DNA of 61,045 bases from Ruminococcus sp. GTDB taxonomy: Bacteria > Bacillota > Clostridia > Oscillospirales > Acutalibacteraceae. The position numbers and the translations under genes were made by a program. A model generated the notes under the pieces. That model did no database searches, was not told the origin of the DNA, and saw nothing but the letters and a program-made list of their open reading frames with translations. Where the stretch lies: positions 1 through 61,045 of the forward strand of contig JAFTGC010000046.1 in the NCBI GenBank assembly GCA_017458105.1, read 5' to 3'. Each line of letters begins with the position of its first letter. Within the stretch, counting starts at the first letter, position 1. Below are positions 46,670-54,054 of this stretch, in pieces.

Positions 46670-46904
46670 AAGAGACATACAACTTAAAAAACTTTCATGT
46701 ATAGCATTTTCTATGCACGATCTTAGGCTGTTTTTAGATACGCATCCCGATTCTACCGAAGCTATGGAAAAATTAAATGACCTTGAAAAAATTTTCAAAC
46801 CTTTGAAAGAAAAATTTGAAAAAAAATTTGGTCCGCTAAAAATTTCTAACGCCGATAATGCTGTTGAGTGGATAAAAGGGCCTTGGCCGTGGGAGGTTAA
46901 CTGA
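46662..46904 (+). CDS. cotJB: Spore coat protein CotJB
   Basis: 80 residues. LKKLSCIAFSMHDLRLFLDTHPDSTEAM and the C-terminal WIKGPWPWEVN are diagnostic for CotJB. ATG 46662 lies inside the cotJA end with GGAGGAGG about 8 bp upstream. Its stop overlaps the cotJC start by one base. Confidence 0.92.
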   Translation: MSERDIQLKKLSCIAFSMHDLRLFLDTHPDSTEAMEKLNDLEKIFKPLKEKFEKKFGPLKISNADNAVEWIKGPWPWEVN

Positions 46905-47323
46905 TGTTTGTTTATGAAAAAAGATTGCAGTACCCTGTGAGGATAAAAAAACCTAACGCAAAACTTGCTAAAATTATTATAACACAGTATGGTGGTCCTG
47001 ACGGTGAGCTTGGAGCTTCTCTTAGATATCTTAGCCAACGTTATACTATGCCTTTACCTGAACTGCAAGCGACATTGACGGATATAGGTACGGAAGAACT
47101 AGGTCATCTTGAAATGATTGGTGCAATTGTATACCAGCTCACAAAAGATTTAACTATTGAGCAAATCAAAGAAGCCGGATTTGATGATTATTTCGTTGAC
47201 CACACTACAGGAATTTTTCCGACCGCTGCCAGTGGTATGCCATACACTGCGGCTTCTATGCAGGTAAAGGGCGATGCTATCACTGACCTTCATGAAAATA
47301 TGGCTGCAGAGCAGGGGTTATGA
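46904..47323 (+). CDS. cotJC: CotJC, 5' part, interrupted by an integrated element
   Basis: Spore coat protein of the manganese catalase family. The first 137 residues are native (MFVYEKRLQYPVRIKKPNAK, GELGASLRYLSQRYTMP, DIGTEELGHLEMIGAIVYQL, GDAITDLHENMAAEQ). After GAG CAG (47309-47314) the frame runs into the inserted element and adds only GL before a stop. Two ferritin-like helices with their metal ligands are present; the other two are encoded at 58118-58363. Joining at the GAGCA core restores AAEQKARTTYEN in frame and a 216-residue protein. As it stands the product is truncated and probably inactive. Confidence 0.93.
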   Translation: MFVYEKRLQYPVRIKKPNAKLAKIIITQYGGPDGELGASLRYLSQRYTMPLPELQATLTDIGTEELGHLEMIGAIVYQLTKDLTIEQIKEAGFDDYFVDHTTGIFPTAASGMPYTAASMQVKGDAITDLHENMAAEQGL

Positions 47324-47332
47324 AAGCACTAC
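47289..47332 (+). other. Left attachment junction (attL)
   Basis: Host cotJC sequence ends at the core GAGCA (47309-47313). The element begins GGGGTTATGAAAGCACTAC, whose 17-base arm (47316-47332) is the inverted partner of the arm at the right end (58095-58111), matching at 14 of 17 positions. Confidence 0.8.
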
Positions 47333-47362
47333 GTTATGTTATATAAACCTTATTATTGAAAT

Positions 47363-47391
47363 CGACACAGTTTTTCTGTGTCGGTTTTTTT
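47363..47391 (+). terminator. Terminator just inside the element's left end
   Basis: CGACACAG-TTTTT-CTGTGTCG followed by GTTTTTTT. It would stop cotJ transcription shortly after entering the element. Confidence 0.92.
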
Positions 47392-47487
47392 CTTGCAGAT
47401 TTTTTGCAATAAAAACAAAAAATAGCTAAAGATTTCATTCTATACAATATGATAGAATATTATCAAAGAGACAAAGGAGTGATGCTT

Positions 47488-47529
47488 ATGATTGCATTTA
47501 ATCACAATCAACGAATTATTATATTTTAG
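47488..47529 (+). CDS. Possible 13-residue leader peptide
   Basis: MIAFNHNQRIIIF, with AAAGGAG 8 bp before the ATG, ending 14 bp upstream of the 139-residue protein gene. An ATTCTAT/ATAGAAT inverted repeat lies upstream (about 47438-47459). Could be a leader or chance; the ribosome site is good. Confidence 0.35.
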   Translation: MIAFNHNQRIIIF

Positions 47530-47543
47530 AAAGGAAACCTACT

Positions 47544-47963
47544 ATGAATAATTATAACAACGAGTATAACAACGAAACAAGCAGAGGCTTGGTATTACAC
47601 GTTTATAATACGATTATGGATATGTTATCATATGATAGTCTTTATGATGATGATAATAATTATCTCAACACAATTAAAAGAATTAATAAAATTGAAAGAA
47701 TGAAGCCCTTTATGCCGACCAGCATTTTTGATGCATTTAAAAGTTTCATTAAAAACAACATTGAGCCAATAATTGATGACGGTATTTCGCTTGAAGGCTT
47801 CCTGACCTCAGAATATGGTTGCAGAAATGATAAAGGCATTTTTGAATTTAAGGATGAAATGAGCGCGAAGCTATTTGTCGGACGTGTAATGCAACATTGT
47901 ATAGAGCTTCAAGAAAAATTCTTAAAATTAGCTATGGATGAAATTAGCCCCTATTTTCAATAA
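47544..47963 (+). CDS. Hypothetical protein of the cotJC element
   Basis: 139 residues, not recognised. It has an Asn/Tyr/Asp-rich start (MNNYNNEYNNETSRGLV, YDSLYDDDNNYL) and a predicted helical remainder (FDAFKSFIKNNIEPIIDDGI, EMSAKLFVGRVMQHCIELQEKF). No signal peptide, membrane segment or metal motif. GAAAGG lies upstream. It is the first full gene after the left junction and has its own terminator, so it may be expressed separately from the rest. Confidence 0.7.
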   Translation: MNNYNNEYNNETSRGLVLHVYNTIMDMLSYDSLYDDDNNYLNTIKRINKIERMKPFMPTSIFDAFKSFIKNNIEPIIDDGISLEGFLTSEYGCRNDKGIFEFKDEMSAKLFVGRVMQHCIELQEKFLKLAMDEISPYFQ

Positions 47964-47980
47964 ACATCATCAAAAAGATT

Positions 47981-48018
47981 AACAGCACTACCAAAATCAA
48001 CGGTAGTGCTGTTTTTTT
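47981..48018 (+). terminator. Terminator after the 139-residue protein gene
   Basis: A 12-bp perfect stem (AACAGCACTACC and GGTAGTGCTGTT) followed by seven U. The stem contains GTAGTGC, the same heptamer found in both attachment arms, though at 7 bases this may be chance. Confidence 0.92.
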
Positions 48019-48037
48019 AAAAAATTTTATAAAAATG

Positions 48038-48066
48038 TTGCAATGCTTTAAAGTCTGTTTTATAAT
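48038..48066 (+). promoter_or_regulatory. Promoter of the GHKL-type ATPase gene
   Basis: TTGCAA (48038-48043), 17 bp, TATAAT (48061-48066). It rules out an ATG at 48035 and supports the TTG start at 48089. Confidence 0.75.
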
Positions 48067-48088
48067 AAAGAAAAGCGAGGTAGTGATT

Positions 48089-49240
48089 TTGCATAATTTC
48101 AATTTCATCTTTAAGCACAATGGATCGCATAGTAACAAAAGAAAAATAAGAATCTCTAACAAACACTCAAACAAACAAATAATCTGTCAAATTAATAATA
48201 CTCAGTTTGGTGCGTTTGTATTAAATCAGATTATTGATTTTGTTAATTCGTTAAACTCCGCATTAAAGGGATTTCCAATTGTGTTTTATTTTAGTAAGCC
48301 GATAAAGCTCAGAGATAAATTATCATATATTATCTTTGAATGCATTTGCTATTATTTGATTGAGCAGGGTTATGTAGTTATTGTTCGCATGAAGTGTTCG
48401 CACGACATTAGAACCTGCGGTATACAGTATTCCCCACTTCAATTATTGCAAAACGGTAACTGCGATAAATTTGTAAAGAAGTTCAACAATGAAATCTATG
48501 GAAATCATTTTTGTAAATTAATAACTGAGCAAACAAAAAAGAATCCAGCTTTTCTTTCATTGCTTTATACTGAAATAGATTTGTTTTTAAAAAATGTTGG
48601 AATAAATGACAGTAGAAGAGATGAAGTATCACAAACTATCTCAGAGTTAATCGGCAACGCCTGTGAGCACACATTTTCAGATTGTTATTTTGATATTGAT
48701 ATTGCAGACGATTACTATAAAATTAATGATGATATGAATGTGGATACTACTATAAAATATTACGGTATAAATATTGTAATTCTTGATTTTTCTGAGAAGT
48801 TACTTAACGATGGGATTAAGGATAGAATTAAAAATATTCCGCAAAATGTAGACAGGTATAAAAAACTGTTAGAAGCATATAATTACCATAAACAGTTTTT
48901 TGGTTCTGAATACACAGAAGATGATTTTTTTAATATCGCTACTTTTCAAAACAGGATTTCAGGAAATCCGAATAAAGAAGAAGTAGGTGGAACAGGCTTA
49001 ACATATTTAATAAAATCCTTACAAGAAAAAAGTGATAGTGATGATTGCTATGTTTTGTCTGGAAATAATATTATATATTTTCAAAAAGAGTTTTTAATAT
49101 ATAATGAGGATTGGATTGGTTTTAATGAAAGCAACGATTTTTTCCATTGTGTTCCGAGCCAAGAAGTTTTGAATAGATCTCAAATGTTCTTTGCTGGAAC
49201 AGCATACAATTTAAATTTTGTAATGAAGAGTGAGGATTAA
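48089..49240 (+). CDS. GHKL (histidine-kinase-like) ATPase domain protein
   Basis: 383 residues. The ATP-binding N box is SELIGNACEHT (about residue 205) and the G box EVGGTGLTYLIKS is near 310, so a Bergerat-fold ATPase is likely. There is no HisKA dimerisation domain or transmembrane segment. The N-terminal half (QFGAFVLNQIIDFVNSL, GFPIVFYFSKPI, LIEQGYVVIVRM) resembles a STAS-like regulatory fold. Similar proteins are usually paired with a small DUF4325/STAS-type partner; here only a 17-codon ORF follows. TTG start with GAGGT 7 bp upstream. Confidence 0.7.
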   Translation: MHNFNFIFKHNGSHSNKRKIRISNKHSNKQIICQINNTQFGAFVLNQIIDFVNSLNSALKGFPIVFYFSKPIKLRDKLSYIIFECICYYLIEQGYVVIVRMKCSHDIRTCGIQYSPLQLLQNGNCDKFVKKFNNEIYGNHFCKLITEQTKKNPAFLSLLYTEIDLFLKNVGINDSRRDEVSQTISELIGNACEHTFSDCYFDIDIADDYYKINDDMNVDTTIKYYGINIVILDFSEKLLNDGIKDRIKNIPQNVDRYKKLLEAYNYHKQFFGSEYTEDDFFNIATFQNRISGNPNKEEVGGTGLTYLIKSLQEKSDSDDCYVLSGNNIIYFQKEFLIYNEDWIGFNESNDFFHCVPSQEVLNRSQMFFAGTAYNLNFVMKSED

Positions 49241-49241
49241 T

Positions 49242-49295
49242 ATGAGTAATTCAGTAAGTTTTCATATGCAGAGATGTAATGAAAGTTTTGTGTAG
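49242..49295 (+). pseudogene. 17-codon ORF after the ATPase gene, possible gene remnant
   Basis: Starts one base after the ATPase stop with GTGAGG upstream and reads MSNSVSFHMQRCNESFV. The tight spacing is that of a translationally coupled partner gene, but the product is far too short. It may be the stub of a deleted partner, or a small peptide. Confidence 0.35.
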
Positions 49296-49319
49296 CAGCA
49301 AATGAGCCGTGACGTTTTT

Positions 49320-49348
49320 TGCGCAGCTCTTTTGGAGTTGCGCATTTT
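49320..49348 (+). terminator. Terminator after the ATPase gene
   Basis: TGCGCAGCTC and GAGTTGCGCA pair over 10 positions with one G-U and a 5-base loop, then UUUU. Confidence 0.8.
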
Positions 49349-49400
49349 GATTTTATATAACACCTATATCATAAATCAAACGCGACTTGAAAAAAGCCGT

Positions 49401-49429
49401 TTTACTGCGTAGGCGAGCTCAGCTATAAT
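49401..49429 (+). promoter_or_regulatory. Candidate promoter of the membrane protein-lipoprotein pair
   Basis: TTTACT (49401-49406), 17 bp, TATAAT (49424-49429), 27 bp before the GTG start at 49457. Confidence 0.6.
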
Positions 49430-49456
49430 TTATTATTTTATAAGGAAGTGTTTATT

Positions 49457-50557
49457 GTGAGCAAGAAAAAGGTTAGGATTATTATAATTGCTTTAGTGGT
49501 GGTTGCCGTTATTGTAGGTGTGTTTTTTGGTGTGAAAGCCTACAACAACTACATAACACAACAGCAAATTGAAACACGCCAAAAGGATATTGAGAGCGCT
49601 TATGCAGATTTTGAAGCAACGAACGACAGATCGGAAAAGCTAAAAATACTTTCACAGTTCATAGAAGATAAACCGTCAACAGCAGACGAGATTTCTCTTG
49701 AAGTTGTAGAAGCGGTCGAGCCCGATTATACAGAAACGCTTGGAAAAATGAAAGCGTATTTTACAGATGATTATAACTCCGTTATTAAGAAAAATACATT
49801 TTCAGATATAGATATAAAAAGCGATAGAGAAAAACCGATTTCCGCTATTGAAAACCTATCCAAATTGATTATTACTGTAGAAGATGAAAAAGCGATTGTA
49901 TTCAAATCGGATAACGGTGGTTACAAAAATATATCAGACACAATAAACGGACTAATAAACAAATACAGAAAGAATTTTACTGATGATTATAGTGCTGTTA
50001 TAAAAGCTAATACATTTGACAGCCCGGAAAAAATTGATGATAAAGATAAGCTAAATAACGCAATAACAAGCCTTACCAAGCTAAAGAAAACTGTTGAAGC
50101 TGAAAAATCTGCCGTTTACGGTAATGATGAAAAAGCTTATAATAATATCGTCGGCACAATCGACGGATTGATTTCAAAATACAAATCAAGAATTACCACA
50201 ATAGAAAAAGAAGCGGAAGCAAAAAAAGAAGCTTCCTATAGCACCGAGAATAACAACACAAGCGCTGATAATTCGGATAATCAATCATACGAAAGTAATA
50301 ATCATTCGGGAAACAACTCTGATTCTTCTGATTATAGTTCCGGCGATTCCGGCTCTAATAACAGCGGTTCAGGAAGTTCTGATAATTCCGGTTCTTCCGG
50401 TAATTCCGGCTCCGGTTCTGGCGGCGGATCAGGCGTATATAATAGTTGGTATAAAAATGGTGATGGAAGAATTAGTTATTTTAATGATAGTACAGGAGAA
50501 GCTTGGGATGACCAAGGAAATAGTTGGAACTGGAAAGAGATTCAAAAAAATAGTTAA
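49457..50557 (+). CDS. Membrane-anchored Ser/Asn/Gly-rich protein
   Basis: 366 residues. A short basic start (SKKKVR) and one membrane helix (IIIIALVVVAVIVGVFFGV) leave most of the protein outside the cell. Residues 85-235 contain two related units (AYFTDDYNSVIKKNTFSDID and KNFTDDYSAVIKANTFDSPE), each followed by a Leu/Lys-rich helix ending NTING or GTIDGLI-type. A low-complexity Ser/Gly/Asn stretch (about 262-325) precedes a compact C-terminus (YNSWYKNGDGRISYFNDSTG, with WDDQGNSWNWKEI). GTG start with AAGGAA 9 bp upstream. The function is unknown; surface exposure is inferred. Confidence 0.75.
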   Translation: MSKKKVRIIIIALVVVAVIVGVFFGVKAYNNYITQQQIETRQKDIESAYADFEATNDRSEKLKILSQFIEDKPSTADEISLEVVEAVEPDYTETLGKMKAYFTDDYNSVIKKNTFSDIDIKSDREKPISAIENLSKLIITVEDEKAIVFKSDNGGYKNISDTINGLINKYRKNFTDDYSAVIKANTFDSPEKIDDKDKLNNAITSLTKLKKTVEAEKSAVYGNDEKAYNNIVGTIDGLISKYKSRITTIEKEAEAKKEASYSTENNNTSADNSDNQSYESNNHSGNNSDSSDYSSGDSGSNNSGSGSSDNSGSSGNSGSGSGGGSGVYNSWYKNGDGRISYFNDSTGEAWDDQGNSWNWKEIQKNS

Positions 50558-50573
50558 ATAAGGAGTAAAATAT

Positions 50574-51374
50574 ATGATGTTAAGAAAACCTATTGCAGTT
50601 ATTATCATTTCTATAATTGTTTTATCAATACTTTCAGCCTGCGGCAAAACAGATTCTGAGCCGACCAATGCAAGCGAAAACTCTACGATTGCAACAGAAA
50701 TAACGACACAAATTGAAACACAAGAGCCAACAACAGAAGCAACACAAGAACCGACTACAATAGAGCCAACGCAAGCTCCTACAGATGAAGAAAAAGCAGT
50801 TGATTTAACACAATCCTATACCACAAAATTTAAAGATGTAAACAGTGTATCTTTTCCAAAATTCACTTTTGACTATCCCGATAATTGGACGGTAACGCAA
50901 GAGGATGTTACCTCCGACAGAGAGATCGTCACTCTTTCCAATGGCGAGGGTGCAGAAGTCAAATTTTCAACCTATTTCTACGGAAAAGACTTCAATTTCA
51001 GTCAAGGAGCTTCAACCTTTGGCAGAGTTGAGGTAACGGAAGCTGACGGCTCGCAGTTCGTTCCGTCAACCGTACAGGGTACAGATCATTCAGATCTCGG
51101 CGAATTTATGGTTGCAAAGCTACATCAAACAGGCGTAATGTATATCACTAACGGCGATTCCGATTACAGAGATATTGACGGCGAAACGGAGTATGCTGTC
51201 ATTCCAAAATCCGAGGTCGGAACAAAGACGGAGCTTTCGGGACATTATGAGGGCGAATTTGCTTTCTGGTATAACGCCTTTGTATCGTTCATCGGCAAAG
51301 ATACCGACGGTGATTTTACGGAACAAGAACAGCAGGAAGTCATTTCGATTCTGAATAGCTTTCGATTAGCATAA
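50574..51374 (+). CDS. Lipoprotein of the cotJC element
   Basis: 266 residues. Signal MMLRKPIAVIIISIIVLSIL with lipobox LSACG (Cys23), then a Thr/Glu/Pro-rich linker (TTEATQEPTT repeats), then a folded domain (SVSFPKFTFDYPDNWTVTQED, GAEVKFSTYFYGKDF, FAFWYNAFVSFIGKDTDGDF) resembling PsbP/lipoprotein-type domains with a YPxxW segment. AAGGAG upstream. It lies 16 bp after the membrane protein gene and is probably co-expressed. The role is unknown. Confidence 0.8.
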   Translation: MMLRKPIAVIIISIIVLSILSACGKTDSEPTNASENSTIATEITTQIETQEPTTEATQEPTTIEPTQAPTDEEKAVDLTQSYTTKFKDVNSVSFPKFTFDYPDNWTVTQEDVTSDREIVTLSNGEGAEVKFSTYFYGKDFNFSQGASTFGRVEVTEADGSQFVPSTVQGTDHSDLGEFMVAKLHQTGVMYITNGDSDYRDIDGETEYAVIPKSEVGTKTELSGHYEGEFAFWYNAFVSFIGKDTDGDFTEQEQQEVISILNSFRLA

Positions 51375-51393
51375 CAACAGCATAGGCACATTT

Positions 51394-51431
51394 AAAGCCG
51401 ATAGTACATCAAAAGGTGTACCGTCGGCTTT
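51394..51431 (+). terminator. Hairpin after the lipoprotein gene
   Basis: AAAGCCGA and TCGGCTTT enclose a second GTACA/TGTAC stem. The U-run is weak. A second small hairpin, GGGAGC-TTTC-GCTCCC (51471-51486), sits before the end of the convergent DnaJ-domain gene. Confidence 0.6.
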
Positions 51432-51492
51432 CATTATGTAACAGGGTGGGATGGTGGGAATACAGATTAAGGGAGCTTTCGCTCCCCTAACC

Positions 51493-51996
51493 TTATATAA
51501 CAGCTTTCAGCTTCTTTTCTTCCTCTTGCTTTTGGTCGTAACGCTTTGAGCCGAACATATCACGGATTTCATCAAGTGTAAAATCAACGTGACTTTTCTT
51601 TCTGTACGGCTCGGCGTGATAATACCAAGCCTGTTTTTTGTGCGCCCACTTGAATTTTAATTGTTTCAGCGTTTCCCTGTGGGGCTTTGTGTCGCCTGAT
51701 ACCCAAATCCATTTACCGCAAATTTCAACCTCTACGCCTACAAGCGTAATAAGCACATTAATGATATGTATAAATTCCTTCGGCGTTTCGGTGGTTTCCT
51801 GCTTGGCTGTGTAGGTCTTACCCTCGGCGGTTTGGTGTATGTCTTTCAGGCGTTCCCAGAGTTTTTCAAATTCGGCTTGCATTTCCTTGAACGCTTCGCC
51901 GTCGCCCCCGACAATGTCGGGGTGCAACTTCATAGCGAGTTTGCGATAATCTTTTTTGAGTTCCTCGGCTGTTCTGCAATTCCTAAAATATTTCAT
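51493..51996 (-). CDS. DnaJ-domain protein of mobile elements
   Basis: 167 residues. J-domain at 1-50 with the HPD motif in KKDYRKLAMKLHPDIVGGDGEAF. The C-terminal half (WIWVSGDTKPHRETLKQLKFKWAHKKQAWYYH) matches proteins of conjugative elements and phages in Clostridia. It may recruit DnaK to an element complex; unproven. It overlaps the DUF3846 gene by 4 bp. Confidence 0.82.
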   Translation of the reverse strand: MKYFRNCRTAEELKKDYRKLAMKLHPDIVGGDGEAFKEMQAEFEKLWERLKDIHQTAEGKTYTAKQETTETPKEFIHIINVLITLVGVEVEICGKWIWVSGDTKPHRETLKQLKFKWAHKKQAWYYHAEPYRKKSHVDFTLDEIRDMFGSKRYDQKQEEEKKLKAVI

Positions 51997-52325
51997 AATC
52001 TCACACCTCTTGCACTAAATTTATCAATGTATTTCTGAATAAGATTGTCAGGCATACTTTCAAAGTTTTCACTGTCGCACGGTGCGTAGCAGAGGAAAAA
52101 ATCACCGCAGATAAAATCACAAATTCCGTTGTTGCGGTTAAGCAAATAGCGGTTCGGCATTGAGCCGTTAATTTTTCCTTCTTCGTTGCAAACTAAAGCA
52201 ACTTCATCATCAAAGGGATAAATAGCTTGAATATAGCCGCCGACAACGGCTTGCATACTCTTTAAGTCGCCTTTGATTTCTTTTACATAGGGGTTAGTAA
52301 ACGGTTTTACGATAATGACTTTCAT
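51993..52325 (-). CDS. DUF3846 protein
   Basis: 110 residues: MKVIIVKPFTNPYVKEIKG, then GGYIQAIYPFDDEVALVCNEEGK and the SMPNRYLLNRNNGICDFICGDFFLC pattern of DUF3846. Common on plasmids, ICEs and phages of Firmicutes, with no known function. Coupled to the DnaJ-domain gene. Confidence 0.82.
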   Translation of the reverse strand: MKVIIVKPFTNPYVKEIKGDLKSMQAVVGGYIQAIYPFDDEVALVCNEEGKINGSMPNRYLLNRNNGICDFICGDFFLCYAPCDSENFESMPDNLIQKYIDKFSARGVRL

Positions 52326-52718
52326 TTTGTTTAGCTCCTTTTCTTTGAAATTTGATATTCGGTAATTTTGAGTTGGTGGGCTTTCAAAAACCCGATATTC
52401 AGTTGTATGCTGCTATCACCTGTCCTTTCTGTTTTCGGATATTCGTATAAATCGTCGTCGTATGGGCTTTACGGTCATAAAAAGGCGCAGAGAATGAGAT
52501 ATGTCAAGAAGCAAGTTTACGATACGCCGTAGGGCAATTCTTGATATAGCGAAATTCGCGGAGCAAAATATGCACCTAAAGCCAATGACGGCGATTTTGA
52601 ATATCTGAAAGCAGAAAGGAATCAGGTGTGAGCATAAAACGGTTAAAATATCGAGCAAAATAATAACGCTACGGCAAAAACCGTAGCGTTTCAACTTAAT
52701 TGAATCTGTACTTTATAT
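52326..52718. other. Gene-poor stretch inside the element
   Basis: About 390 bp without a convincing gene. The plus strand contains short open fragments, such as one reading KANDGDFEYLKAERNQV, that look like decayed coding sequence. The right part is the terminator of the repressor gene. Confidence 0.4.
52665..52690 (-). terminator. Terminator of the repressor gene
   Basis: AACGCTACGG and CCGTAGCGTT form a 10-bp perfect stem; the minus strand continues ATTATTTTG. It starts 29 bp after the repressor stop. Confidence 0.7.
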
Positions 52719-53441
52719 TCAGTTCTCTTTCAGTTCATCTATCCTGTTAATCTTTTCTTGAATCTCAGATGATAAAACTTCATTATTTACCCTATTTTTC
52801 AAATTTTCAAAGTCTTGCTTCAATAGCAGAAGTTCACTTTGTATAACTGATTGCGGTTTTTGAGCAGATATTTTTTCTAATTCTTCATCAGGAATCAAAG
52901 CGTATTCCTTATAATATATTTCCTTCTGCCCATGTGTTTCAGTGATAAAATCATTACGTTCTTTTTCTATATTTTCAGTAAATGGTGACGGTAGTTTTTC
53001 AGAACTAATACTTGTAATATAATCGTAAAAACGACTATCCATTTTAATGTTTATATATTTAAAGTCATTTTGCTTAATAACAAAAATCGGCGCAACAATT
53101 GTACCCGGTTCTCTTTCATCAATCTTTTTCCCTTTTATTTTATCAAAAAATTCAGCGAAAAGATCAACCATACATTCCGATTTACCTAAAATATAGTCCG
53201 GATTAATATAATGCAACCTATATAATGCTTCCAACACATATTCGGGGATCACCTCTCCATTTTTAAACTTTGAAAAATCTGAATTAATAAGATTCGAACT
53301 ACATAAAGCATTGATTTCATTGATTACATCGGAATTATTCTTCCTTTCTTTAATCCCTGTTTTAAGATAGTCCATTACTTTTGAAAATCTTTCACCTTGC
53401 TTTTTTAATGTATCTTCTGATTTTAAAATGTTTTTACTCAT
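52719..53441 (-). CDS. Phage-type repressor-like protein with coiled coil
   Basis: 240 residues. The first 95 residues have the pattern of a helix-turn-helix repressor (ALCSSNLINSDFSKFKNGEVIPEYVLEALYRLHYINPDYILGKSE; the INPDYILGK end is typical of Cro/CI-like proteins). The C-terminus (QSVIQSELLLLKQDFENLKN onward) is a predicted coiled coil. ATG 53441 with GAGGTG 6 bp upstream. It is transcribed divergently from the DUF961-Rep-FtsK genes, the position of an immunity repressor. Confidence 0.7.
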   Translation of the reverse strand: MSKNILKSEDTLKKQGERFSKVMDYLKTGIKERKNNSDVINEINALCSSNLINSDFSKFKNGEVIPEYVLEALYRLHYINPDYILGKSECMVDLFAEFFDKIKGKKIDEREPGTIVAPIFVIKQNDFKYINIKMDSRFYDYITSISSEKLPSPFTENIEKERNDFITETHGQKEIYYKEYALIPDEELEKISAQKPQSVIQSELLLLKQDFENLKNRVNNEVLSSEIQEKINRIDELKEN

Positions 53442-53628
53442 GATAGTCACCTCTAAATCATTATAAAATAAATAAATATATTATTAAAGTACTTATTTGC
53501 TTTTTTTTGCAATAATTGAAAAATTCAATAAATAGTAATTTTGAAAACAATATGTTAAACTTTAATTACAGTTCGAATTGATAATTTTTGGAGCAGTGCA
53601 CAGCTTCAAAGGAAAGGAGAAACACCAT

Positions 53629-53970
53629 ATGAAAAAACTATCTATCTTTAACTACTTCGATATCGAAAGTTTTTTGGCTGGATTGACTTTAATGTTTATC
53701 AGACAAAGTGAATGGCGTGATTATGATACACAAAAAGTATTAGGCACGAAAAATGAACTGGTAATAATTGAGGATAATAATGACTACGGTTCTACCAACG
53801 GCGAAGTAGTCAATAACCTCTTTGAGAAATTAGTAGTCAAAATCCCGAAGAAATTGGATAATATTCCGCTTCAATCAAAGGTTCGTTTGGTAAATCCCGA
53901 AGCAGTTGTTTATGGCGAATTCCGTAATCAACTTAGCATCACTGCCGATGATATCGAAGTGATCGACTAA
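53629..53970 (+). CDS. DUF961/YdcP-like protein
   Basis: 113 residues. KKLSIFNYFDIESFLAGLTL, then VVNNLFEKLVVKIPKKLDNI and VRLVNPEAVVYGEFRNQLSI recall the DUF961 (YdcP) proteins located next to the coupling ATPase and relaxase genes of ICEBs1- and Tn916-like elements. The function is unknown. ATG 53629 with GGAAAGGAG upstream. First gene of the replication/mobilisation block. Confidence 0.65.
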   Translation: MKKLSIFNYFDIESFLAGLTLMFIRQSEWRDYDTQKVLGTKNELVIIEDNNDYGSTNGEVVNNLFEKLVVKIPKKLDNIPLQSKVRLVNPEAVVYGEFRNQLSITADDIEVID

Positions 53971-53979
53971 AAAAGTTTA

Positions 53980-54020
53980 GTGGCAAGGTGCGCCCCCTAT
54001 AAGGGGCGCAACCGAGCCAC
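53980..54020 (+). other. GC-rich stem-loop upstream of rep, candidate origin
   Basis: Outer stem GTGGC/GCCAC (53980-53984, 54016-54020) and inner 8-bp stem TGCGCCCC/GGGGCGCA (53989-53996, 54003-54010) with a 6-base loop. It stands out in AT-rich DNA, directly before the HUH Rep gene. That is where a double-strand origin or oriT nick site is expected. It has no U-run, so it is not a terminator. Confidence 0.6.
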
Positions 54021-54054
54021 ACTTAACTTGATTATCAGGTGATATTATTCCGCT

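Noticed and set aside
52416-52694. 92-residue open frame on the minus strand
   Set aside because: It overlaps the terminator of the repressor gene, has no ribosome site and an amino-acid mix unlike a folded protein. Treated as chance.
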